A model generated the notes under the pieces. It worked only from the letters and a program-made list of their open reading frames with translations. It made no database searches and had not been told where the DNA came from. This document shows, piece by piece, positions 34,101 to 42,114 of a stretch of DNA of 64,000 nucleotides (position 1 is its first letter; each line of letters starts with the position of its first letter). The position numbers and the translations under genes are program-made. Source of the stretch: Kiloniellaceae bacterium (GTDB lineage: Bacteria > Pseudomonadota > Alphaproteobacteria > Kiloniellales > J153); the NCBI GenBank assembly GCA_021776175.1, contig JAJFGJ010000016.1:74107-138106 (forward strand), written 5' to 3'.

Positions 34101-36001
34101 TCACCGTCATGGGCGTCGGCGATATGTCGGGCGACGTCTTTGGCAATGGCATGCTTCTGTCCAAGCACATCGCCTTGATCGGCGCCTTCAATCACCTGCA
34201 TATTTTCGTCGATCCGGACCCGGACCCGGAAACCAGCTGGGCCGAGCGCCAGCGTCTGTTCGATTTGCCCCGTTCGTCTTGGGGCGACTACGACGCCAAG
34301 CTGATTTCCAAGGGCGGAGGCATATTCGACCGCAAGGCTAAATCGATTGCCGTCTCGCCCGAAATGAAGCGGTGTTTCGGAATGGATAGGGCCAAGGTCA
34401 CGCCCAACGAACTGATGAAGGCCATGTTGACGACCGCTGTCGAGCTGTTGTGGTTCGGCGGCATCGGAACCTATGTCAAGGAAAGCCATGAGACCAATCT
34501 GGATGCCGGCGACCGGGCCAACGACGCCATTCGTATCAATGGCGAGGACCTGAAAGCCAAGGTCGTCGGCGAGGGCGCCAACCTGGGCATGACCCAAAGA
34601 GGGCGAATTGAGTTCGCGCTCGCCGGTGGGCGCATTAATACCGATTCCATCGATAATTCGGCCGGGGTCGATTGTTCCGACCACGAGGTCAACATCAAGA
34701 TCCTGCTCGGAGATATCGTCGCGGCGGGAGACATGACCCGTAAGCAGCGGGACACCTTGCTCGTAGAGATGACCGACGAGGTCGCCGACCTGGTCTTGCG
34801 CGACAACTATCTGCAAAGCGGTTCCATTTCGGTCACAAGCGGCCTTGGGGTGCATCTTCTGGATCGTCTGGCGCGTTACATGCGCACGCTCGAGAAGGCC
34901 GGGCACCTGGACCGCGCCATTGAATACCTGCCCGACGACGAGATCATTCTCGAACGCCAGGCCGCCGGCATCGGTCTGTCGCGTCCCGAGCTCGCGGTCG
35001 CTCTGTCCTACGCCAAGATCACGCTTTACGACGAGTTGCTGTCCTCGGATTTACCGGACGACCCCTACATGGCGCGGGATCTCTTGAACTATTTCCCCAG
35101 CCCCCTGCGCGAACGCTTCAAGGACCAAATCGCCCGCCACCGGCTGCGCCGGGAAATCGTGGCGACCGTGGTCACCAACGATATCGTCAACAGGGCCGGC
35201 ATCACCTTTATTCACGAGGTGAAGGAGAAATCGGGCATGGCCGCCGCCGATGTCGCGCGCGCCTACACGATCAGCCGCGAAGTTTTCGGCATGCGGGCGC
35301 TCTACGCGCAGATCGAGGCGCTCGACAATCAGGTGCCCGCCGATGTCCAGGCCGAGATGCTGACCGAGTGCGGGCGCTTGATTGAGCGGGGCACGGGTTG
35401 GTTTTTGCGCCAGGCGGCGTTTCCGCTCGATATCGAAGGCGAGGTTTCCGGTTATGCGCAGGAGATCGCCCGCATTGCCTCGAACCTGCATAACTTATTG
35501 GAGGAGTCGGACCGCGCTCTCCTGGCCGGGCGGGTCGCCAAGCTGACCTCGTCGGGCGTCCCCGAGGATCTGGCGCAACGGATCGCCAGCTTGCCGCTGC
35601 TCTATGCCGGGTGCGATATCGTGCGCATCGCGCGTGGCGGGTCCCTGGGCGGCCTCGAGGTCGGCAGGTCCTATTTCGCCATCGGCGCCCGCTTCGGATT
35701 CGACTGGCTGCGCGGCGCGGCCAGCCGCCTGCCCAGCGATAGCGCTTGGGATAAGCTGGCGGTGACCGCCATTATCGACGATCTCTATGGGCATCAGGGC
35801 GAGCTGACATCGCGGGTTGTCAACGGCGGGGCCAAGAAGCTGGATTCGCCGGAGGAGATCATAGGCTCTTGGGCCGAAGGGCGCCGCTCCCTGGTCGCCC
35901 GAACCGAACAGCTTCTGGGCGAGCTGCAGACCGTGGGAGCGCCGGACCTAGCCATGCTCGCGGTCGCGAACCGGCAACTACGCGCCATGGTCGAGAGTTA
36001 A
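31157..36001 (+). CDS. gdhB: NAD-specific glutamate dehydrogenase, large (about 180 kDa) type
   Basis: Oxidative deamination of glutamate to 2-oxoglutarate with NAD, a catabolic cytoplasmic enzyme of the large L_180 class. It has 1614 residues, the usual length. The N-terminal half carries ACT-like regulatory regions ([27 protein letters not shown]). The catalytic core begins near 805 with [46 protein letters not shown], including the catalytic lysine region. [12 protein letters not shown], the nucleotide-binding [16 protein letters not shown] and [16 protein letters not shown] follow. Start is the ATG at 31157 after AAGGCG; an in-frame start at 31094 is less likely. It is a single-gene unit. 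The symbol follows usage for this class. Confidence 0.95.
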   Translation: [1614 protein letters not shown]

Positions 36002-36024
36002 CGCCACGCGGCGCGCCACCTTCC

Positions 36025-36339
36025 TCAGGCCAGCCGGACCGCGGTTCCGCACGCGCTGACCATGAGCATGGAATCGCCGATCGTTTCGTAGTCCAGATCG
36101 ACCGCCAGGATGGCATTCGCGCCCAGATTCCGGGCCTGCCCCACCATGTCCTCCATCGCCGACTCCTTGGCGCCCCCCAGGGCTTTTTCATAGCCCCCGG
36201 CGCGCCCGCCGACGATATCGCGAACGCGGGCGAATAAATCGCGGAAAATGTTGGCGCCGACAATGGCGTCGCCGCTGACGATGCCCAGGTATTCCGCGAC
36301 TTGGCGCCCGGCGATCTCGTTCGTGGTCACGATCAGCAT
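36025..36339 (-). CDS. YbjQ-family protein (DUF74)
   Basis: A 104-residue protein of the YbjQ/UPF0145 family, a small pentameric fold of unknown function. The whole family pattern is visible: YLGIVSGDAIVGANIFRDLFARVRDIVGGRAGGYEKAL, then ARNLGANAILAVDLDYETIG, then MLMVSACGTAV. Start is the ATG at 36337-36339 after GGGGG; seven extra codons upstream are possible but not conserved. It is convergent with the glutamate dehydrogenase gene. Confidence 0.9.
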   Translation of the reverse strand: MLIVTTNEIAGRQVAEYLGIVSGDAIVGANIFRDLFARVRDIVGGRAGGYEKALGGAKESAMEDMVGQARNLGANAILAVDLDYETIGDSMLMVSACGTAVRLA

Positions 36340-36360
36340 GCATTCCCCCTTGCTTTCCAT

Positions 36361-36812
36361 GGTTGCGCCGTCCTTTCAGCAAGCCTAGCGCCTAGTGTGG
36401 TGGAAAGCCCGGTTTTCCGATGCCCCGTGGCGGGCCGGATGGCCGCTCGGTAGGAACGAATAAAGCTAGGCTGTTATCTGCGTTTCCCAAATACAGGATA
36501 TTATGCCCTATTTCTATTAGGACATAATGTCTGTTTTCTCATTCATAGGCTATATCGCCCTAGTTTAATCATATTATTCAACTATTATTAATGGCCAAGT
36601 AGAATAAATCATCTAATCATGCTGTTTTTTATTGCTTTTTTTCTTTGGATAGTTCATGTTGTGGCTGACTTCAAGGCCTAGCGCCAAAGCAGGAAATGCA
36701 AGAGGGATCGCGGGCCAAGACATTAGGAATACGGCTTGATTCGCCTCTCGCGTATTCGTCTTGGCCGGCGAACCGGGACTTTGGAAGTTCAGGAATTCGA
36801 CGGAGGACCGCC
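36361..36812. other. Intergenic region with an AT-rich core and an imperfect dyad
   Basis: About 450 bases without a convincing gene. The core 36470-36665 is strikingly AT-rich against the GC-rich surroundings. It contains an imperfect inverted repeat: 36500-36511 (ATTATGCCCTAT) faces 36517-36528, with 10 of 12 positions matching and a five-base spacer. The strong ribosome site GGAGG of the next gene is at the right end. It could be a promoter/operator region or a remnant of foreign DNA. Confidence 0.6.
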
Positions 36813-37121
36813 ATGACCGATGTTGCGCTCACCCCGACCGCTTTCGCGAACCAGACATTGGAGACAGCCGGTTCCGGCTTGATCCCCGCCGCCATTGGCG
36901 CCCTGGGCGCCGGTCTCGGCCTTATCGCCCTGACCCCCTTTCTGGCCCCGGCCAGCGTGCCCATGAGCCTGCTGGGACTGGTCTTGGCCCAGCACAAGCG
37001 GAACTGGCTGGCCATGTCGCTGGGAGCCTTGGGTATCGTCTTGGCCTTATCGGCACTTCTGCAGTCGGGCGAGTTTTGGGTCGTCTTCGCCACGGTGGTC
37101 TCTAGTCTAAAGCCCATCTAG
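36813..37121 (+). CDS. Small hypothetical membrane protein
   Basis: A 102-residue protein of unknown function. The N-terminal 20 residues are polar; three hydrophobic segments follow (about 21-45, 49-60 joined to the first by a short turn, and 65-100), giving two or three membrane helices with an AQHKRNW basic turn between them. The ATG at 36813 has a strong GGAGG ribosome site, which supports a real gene even though I recognise no family. It follows the AT-rich region; a hairpin at 37180-37220 may end its transcript. Confidence 0.6.
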   Translation: MTDVALTPTAFANQTLETAGSGLIPAAIGALGAGLGLIALTPFLAPASVPMSLLGLVLAQHKRNWLAMSLGALGIVLALSALLQSGEFWVVFATVVSSLKPI

Positions 37122-37179
37122 CGCGTTCCAGGCGCCAATCCGGGTTCCCGGCACTAAAGCATCATCCCAAAGCAGAAGG

Positions 37180-37220
37180 CTGAACCCCCGCGCCGGCCGG
37201 AATCCGGGCGGGCGGTTCAG
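37180..37220 (+). terminator. Probable terminator hairpin after the small membrane protein gene
   Basis: CTGAACC (37180-37186) pairs with GGTTCAG (37214-37220), with further GC pairing inside. A run of T residues follows about ten bases later. The spacing to the T-run is longer than ideal. Confidence 0.4.
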
Positions 37221-37340
37221 ATTCCACCGCTTTTTTTCGCTTCCCGATTCCGCGCCGCCTAAACCCGCTGTCCTTGGCGCCGGGAAGCCTCGATAGGCCG
37301 CCCTCCCGGCCTTCTTCGTTGTTGGGCCGATCTTTCTCCC

Positions 37341-38948
37341 CTAGTGGCGGAAATGGCGCATGCCGGTAAAGACCATGGCGACCCCGGCCTCGTCGGCGGC
37401 CGCGATGACCTCCTTATCGCGCAAGGATCCTCCCGGTTGGATCACCGCCCGCGCCCCGGCCTCGACCGCCGCCATCAGGCCGTCGGTGAAGGGGAAGAAG
37501 GCGTCGGACGCCGCGACCACGCCATCCAACCCACCGCCGTCCGCCGGCTTCGCCGCCTCGCGCGCCTTCCAGGCGGCGATACGCGTCGAATCGACCCGGC
37601 TCATCTGCCCGGCGCCGACCCCGAGCGTGGCCCCGTTCCGAGCCAGAACGATGGCGTTGGACTTCACGTGCTTGGCGACCCGGAACGCGAACAGCAAGTC
37701 CTCGATCTCCGTCTCGCTCGGCGCGCGCTTGGTCACGATTTTCAAGTCGTCGGGGCCAAGCCGCCCGTTATCGCGCGATTGCACCAGAAGCCCGCCGGCC
37801 AGCGACTTTATCGACAGCCCCGGCGCGCCGGGGTCCGGCATGGCGCCGGTTACCAGCACCCGCAGATTATTCTTACCCGCCAGAATCGCGCGGGCTTGCG
37901 GCTCTATATCCGGCGCGATCACGACCTCGGTAAATAGCTTTATGATTTGCGACGCGGTCGCGGCGTCGAGCGGGCGGTTGAGCGCGACGATCCCGCCATA
38001 GGCGCTCAACGGATCGCAGGCCAGCGCCTTGGCGTAGGCCTCCGCCTGGGTCGCACCCAGGGCAATGCCGCAGGGATTGGCGTGCTTGATAATCGCCACC
38101 GCCGCTTGACCGGAATCGGTGGCCTCGAATTCCGCCACCGCTTCAAAGGCGGCATCGGTGTCGTTCAGGTTGTTGTAGCTTAGCGCCTTGCCTTGGATCT
38201 GCTCCGCCGTCGCGACCCCGGGCCGGGTCACGCCGCCGGTGTAGAGGGCGGCGTGCTGATGCGGGTTTTCGCCGTAACGCAGAGTCTGGCGCAGCTGTCC
38301 GGGGACGCTGAGGCGTTCCGGGAACCGCTGCTCTTGACGGCCTTGCATCCACATCGAGATGGCGGCGTCGTAGGCCGCCGTGTGCGCGAAAGCGGTGGCG
38401 GCCAGGCGGGTTCTCAAATCCGCGCCCGCCGCGCCGTCGTGCGCCCGCATCTCGCTTATGACGGATTCGTAGTCGGCCGGGTCGGTCACGACAGTGACAA
38501 AGGCATGATTCTTGGCCGCCGCGCGCACCATGGCCGGGCCGCCGATATCGATATTCTCGATGCAGGTTTCCGCGTCCGCCCCGGAGGCGAGCGTGGCCTC
38601 GAAGGGATAGAGGTTGACCACCACCAGATCGATCGGCGCGATATCGTATTCACCCATGGCGGCGCGATGGTCGGCCAAGTCACGGCGCGCCAGGATGCCG
38701 CCGTGGATCTTAGGGTGCAGGGTTTTTACCCGGCCGTCCATAATTTCCGGGAATCCGGTGTGGCTGGCGACCTCGATGACCGGGACCCCGGCTTCGACCA
38801 AGGCGCGCGCCGAGCCGCCGGTGGATAAAATCTCAACCCCGGAGTCGGAGAGGAATTTACCAAGCGGCGCCAGTCCGGACTTGTCCGAAACCGAGATCAA
38901 GGCGCGCCGAATGGGCGTCAGGGGCGGCGGCGATGCCGGGCTGGTCAT
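37341..38948 (-). CDS. purH: Bifunctional AICAR formyltransferase / IMP cyclohydrolase
   Basis: It catalyses the last two steps of IMP synthesis: formylation of AICAR, then ring closure. It has 535 residues, the usual length. The N-terminal MGS-like IMP cyclohydrolase domain (about 12-160) has [48 protein letters not shown] and [17 protein letters not shown]. The C-terminal AICAR transformylase domain has [13 protein letters not shown], the catalytic-region [11 protein letters not shown] and the terminal [25 protein letters not shown]-type ending. Start is the ATG at 38946-38948. In many alphaproteobacteria purH directly follows the heparinase-like gene; here two polysaccharide genes lie between them. 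Confidence 0.97.
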   Translation of the reverse strand: MTSPASPPPLTPIRRALISVSDKSGLAPLGKFLSDSGVEILSTGGSARALVEAGVPVIEVASHTGFPEIMDGRVKTLHPKIHGGILARRDLADHRAAMGEYDIAPIDLVVVNLYPFEATLASGADAETCIENIDIGGPAMVRAAAKNHAFVTVVTDPADYESVISEMRAHDGAAGADLRTRLAATAFAHTAAYDAAISMWMQGRQEQRFPERLSVPGQLRQTLRYGENPHQHAALYTGGVTRPGVATAEQIQGKALSYNNLNDTDAAFEAVAEFEATDSGQAAVAIIKHANPCGIALGATQAEAYAKALACDPLSAYGGIVALNRPLDAATASQIIKLFTEVVIAPDIEPQARAILAGKNNLRVLVTGAMPDPGAPGLSIKSLAGGLLVQSRDNGRLGPDDLKIVTKRAPSETEIEDLLFAFRVAKHVKSNAIVLARNGATLGVGAGQMSRVDSTRIAAWKAREAAKPADGGGLDGVVAASDAFFPFTDGLMAAVEAGARAVIQPGGSLRDKEVIAAADEAGVAMVFTGMRHFRH

Positions 38949-39019
38949 GGAGCTTCTCCAGAATGAATCTTAGTTTGGGCGCGCGTGGGCGCGAAAAGTT
39001 CCGGTGGTGCCGCGCGCCC

Positions 39020-40972
39020 TCAAGCCGGGCTTTGAGAGCGCCGGGGGCTTGATTTGGGCGCGAGCGAGTCCGAGGGCCGGTATTCCGGGACCAGGCGCAT
39101 GACCGACGCGACCGCCTCGGCTTGACGGCCCTCCACCGCCAGGTCCGCGAGGTCGTCGAGGCTGCGCCCCAACAACTGCTGGTTCACAGTACGCGGTGCC
39201 GCCAGCATGAGGCTGGGATGGCTCGTTGGCAGCAGCGGCTCACCCTCGTGGAAGATCTCCTCGTACAACTTCTCTCCCGGCCGCAAGCCCGTGATCTGGA
39301 TTTCGATGTCCTTCTCCGGGCGCATTCCCGACAGGCGAATCATGTGGCGCGCCAGGTCTAGAATCTTGACCGGCTCGCCCATATCCAAGACGAAGATTTT
39401 ACCGGCCTCCTCCCGGGGGCTCGAAACGCCTAGGGCCGAGGCTTGCAAGACCAGCTCGACCGCCTCGCGCACGGTCATGAAATAGCGGCTCATCTTCGGG
39501 TCGGTAACGGTCAAGGGCCCGCCCCTGGCGAGCTGGCGCTGAAACAGCGGGACCACCGACCCGGTGGACCCAAGCACGTTGCCGAAACGCACGGTGACGA
39601 AACGGGTTCCCCCCGCGGCCCCTGGGCCAGCGGCGTCCCGACCCGCGATGTCGAGGGATTGGCAATAAGATTCCGCCAGACGCTTGGTCGCCCCCATCAT
39701 GCTGGTCGGGTTGATCGCCTTGTCGGTGGAAATCAGCACCATGGCCGCGACCTTGGCGCGGCGGCAGGCATCGGCCACATTGCGCACGCCGATCACGTTG
39801 GTCCGCATCCCTTCAAGCGGGCTGTCCTCGACCATGGGTACGTGTTTCAGCGCCGCGGCGTGAAAGACAAGATCGGGCGCCTCGGCTTCCAGGAGTTGTT
39901 CGATCCGGGTCCGGTCGCGCACGTCAGCCAGAATCAAGTGGAAGGACAGCTCCACTTGGCGCTCCTCAAGTTCCTTACCGACCGTGTAGAGTTGATACTC
40001 CGAATTATCGAGCAGACATAAGCGGGTTGGGTTGAAATCGGCGATTTGGCGGACCAGTTCCGACCCGATCGACCCGCCGGCGCCGGTAACGAGAACCCGG
40101 CGGCCTTCGATCAGGCGCCGCATGGCCACGCGGTCGAGTTTGGCCTCGGAGCGGCCCAGAAGATCCTCGATCGCGACCGGGCGCAACTCCAGACGCTGAT
40201 CCTCGCCGCTACGCAATTCCGTGAGGCGCGGCAGCCGGGCGATCGCCATGCCCTTCGCGTCGGCGACATCGAGGATCAGTTCCAGCTCCTCGCGATTCGG
40301 TTTCTTGGTCAGGATCAAACGCTGCGGGTCGCGCCCGCCGGTCTTAAGTTTGGTGAGAATTTGGTCCAAGCGGTCGAGTTGTCCCTGAATTGGAATCCCG
40401 TGGATACTGCGGCCGACCCGCGTGCCTTTTTCGTCGATCACGGCCAGGACTTCATAAGGCGCCTGACGGTCGCGCGCCATCTCGCGGATGAAGACCTCGG
40501 CGGCGTCCCCCGCGCCCAGAAGGACGACCGGCGTGCGAATTTGGCTTTCACGCTCGAAAAGATGATCGAAGCCGCGGTCCTTGAACACGCGGTACATGAC
40601 CCGCGGCGCGCCCAGCATCGACACCAGGACAAACCAGTTGATGATCAACGAGGTCCGTGGCACCGATTCCAGGCGCGTCATCAAGAACGTGATCGCCAGG
40701 AATAAAAGGATCGCCAGACTCGCCGCGCGCATGATCGCCACCAGATCGTTGAGCGAGGCGTAGCGCCAGATGCCGCGATACAATCCAACAAAGTGAAAGA
40801 CCAAGCCGCACACAAGGGTGAAGACCACGAGCGCTAGAACCAAATCCTTGGAAAAATAGCCAAAAGTATCGGCGCCCAGGCGCAGGGCCAGCGCGACCAC
40901 GAATGACAGGCCGGCCATGGTCAGATCGTGAAGGAAGGCTATTGTTTGGCGGGGCAGACGGTGGCGCGCCAT
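39020..40972 (-). CDS. Membrane-bound nucleotide-sugar epimerase/dehydratase (CapD/WbpM-like)
   Basis: A 650-residue inner-membrane enzyme for UDP-sugars in surface polysaccharide or glycan synthesis. Four N-terminal membrane helices (about 15-120) are followed by a first Rossmann-like domain (VVLLGAGDAAEVFIREM) and the catalytic SDR domain from about 285 (VLVTGAGGSIGSELVRQI, LVFHAAALKHVPMVE, STDKAINPTSMMGATKRLAE, RFGNVLGSTGSVVPLF). The MGATK motif in place of YxxxK is typical of inverting and retaining UDP-GlcNAc 4,6-dehydratases of this branch. I use the ATG at 40972; a GTG two codons upstream is equally possible. Its promoter should lie in the 130 bases to the right. It ends 71 bases before the purH start. 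Confidence 0.9.
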   Translation of the reverse strand: MARHRLPRQTIAFLHDLTMAGLSFVVALALRLGADTFGYFSKDLVLALVVFTLVCGLVFHFVGLYRGIWRYASLNDLVAIMRAASLAILLFLAITFLMTRLESVPRTSLIINWFVLVSMLGAPRVMYRVFKDRGFDHLFERESQIRTPVVLLGAGDAAEVFIREMARDRQAPYEVLAVIDEKGTRVGRSIHGIPIQGQLDRLDQILTKLKTGGRDPQRLILTKKPNREELELILDVADAKGMAIARLPRLTELRSGEDQRLELRPVAIEDLLGRSEAKLDRVAMRRLIEGRRVLVTGAGGSIGSELVRQIADFNPTRLCLLDNSEYQLYTVGKELEERQVELSFHLILADVRDRTRIEQLLEAEAPDLVFHAAALKHVPMVEDSPLEGMRTNVIGVRNVADACRRAKVAAMVLISTDKAINPTSMMGATKRLAESYCQSLDIAGRDAAGPGAAGGTRFVTVRFGNVLGSTGSVVPLFQRQLARGGPLTVTDPKMSRYFMTVREAVELVLQASALGVSSPREEAGKIFVLDMGEPVKILDLARHMIRLSGMRPEKDIEIQITGLRPGEKLYEEIFHEGEPLLPTSHPSLMLAAPRTVNQQLLGRSLDDLADLAVEGRQAEAVASVMRLVPEYRPSDSLAPKSSPRRSQSPA

Positions 40973-41101
40973 TTTCACGGCGTCACCGGCAAGGATCGCG
41001 CGCGGCGTATCGCACTCCCCCTCTCGCGCTTAAAAAAGTTTAGCCAGATTAACACAAAGACTACCCGTGCAATAGCGCTAGAGCACGATCCACCGCAGCA
41101 C

Positions 41102-42109
41102 TCAATGCGCCACGCCCGCCCAGCGGCGCAGGACCATCATAAACCCGCCGACCGTGACCGTGGCCAGCGTCAAGCCGATCCAAGGATGACCATGTGCCGC
41201 CAAGGACGCGCAGGCAATCAGCAATACATTGCATAAAATGACGCCGCGCGCCACTTGGCCGTGCGACGCCCGGCCCTGAACCGCGCGCTGGTAAAAGTGC
41301 TCGCGGTGCGCTTGCCAGACCTTGGCGCCGCGCAGGGCCCGACGGGCCAGGGTGACGGTCGCATCGGCCAGATAGTAGAGCGGAAGGATCAGCGCGGCGG
41401 CCCACTGACCTTGCGCGGCCCAAATCAGCAGCAGCCAGCCGAGCAGATAACCAAGCGGCACGCTTCCGACGTCACCCAGGAACAGCTTCGCGGGCGGCCA
41501 GTTCCAGGCCAGGAAACCCAGCGTCGCGGCCGCCAGCAATGTTGGAAGAAAAATGGCGGCCGTGGAACCCAGGACCGCCACCCCGCCGAGGGCGCCGATC
41601 ATGGCCAGGCCGGCGCCAATGCTCACCGTTTCGGCGCCCGCGATCCCGTCGATCCCATCCATGAAATTGAACAGGTTGATGAACCAAATCCAGACCAGGC
41701 CCGTGGCCAGGACATCCAGGAGCGGTGGCAAGAGGCCTTGGAAAACAAGGCCCGAATCGCCCATCCCAAGCAATCCCAGCGCGACGGCGGTTACTTGCGC
41801 GAGCAGGCGCGCCGCCGCCGGCAGGTCGCGCAAGTCGTCGATCCAGCCCACGGCGGCCAGGCCCGCGGCGGCGATCAAGATTAGATCGAGGCCAGGCACA
41901 TGCGGCCAGAATCCCAAGAGCCAGGCAACCAAGATCACCGGGACCAGAACCAATCCACCGCCGCGCGGCTTGGGCTGTGTATGACTGCTGCGCTCGTTAG
42001 GGGTGTCGACAATGCCGCGCCGCCTTAATCCGCGCACCAGGAACCCGGTCAAGACCCAGACCGCGAGAGCGGCGGCCAGACACGAAGCCGGAAAAACTAG
42101 CCAAGCCAT
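41102..42109 (-). CDS. WecA/MraY-type polyprenyl-phosphate glycosyl-1-phosphate transferase
   Basis: A 335-residue inner-membrane enzyme with about ten or eleven helices that starts a glycan on undecaprenyl phosphate. Family signatures are the cytoplasmic RGIVDTPNERSSHTQPKPRGGG loop (about 32-53), the metal-binding FNFMDGIDGIAG (about 150-161) and the FLGDVGSVPLGYLLG segment (about 210-224). Active-site aspartates are in place. Start is the ATG at 42107-42109 after GGATAA. It follows the heparinase-like gene by five bases and is followed by the epimerase/dehydratase gene, so all three probably contribute to an exported polysaccharide. Confidence 0.9.
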   Translation of the reverse strand: MAWLVFPASCLAAALAVWVLTGFLVRGLRRRGIVDTPNERSSHTQPKPRGGGLVLVPVILVAWLLGFWPHVPGLDLILIAAAGLAAVGWIDDLRDLPAAARLLAQVTAVALGLLGMGDSGLVFQGLLPPLLDVLATGLVWIWFINLFNFMDGIDGIAGAETVSIGAGLAMIGALGGVAVLGSTAAIFLPTLLAAATLGFLAWNWPPAKLFLGDVGSVPLGYLLGWLLLIWAAQGQWAAALILPLYYLADATVTLARRALRGAKVWQAHREHFYQRAVQGRASHGQVARGVILCNVLLIACASLAAHGHPWIGLTLATVTVGGFMMVLRRWAGVAH

Positions 42110-42114
42110 GGGTG

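Noticed and set aside
33515..34906. 463-codon open frame opposite the glutamate dehydrogenase gene
   Set aside because: Antisense to a full-length conserved catalytic core; codon-bias shadow.
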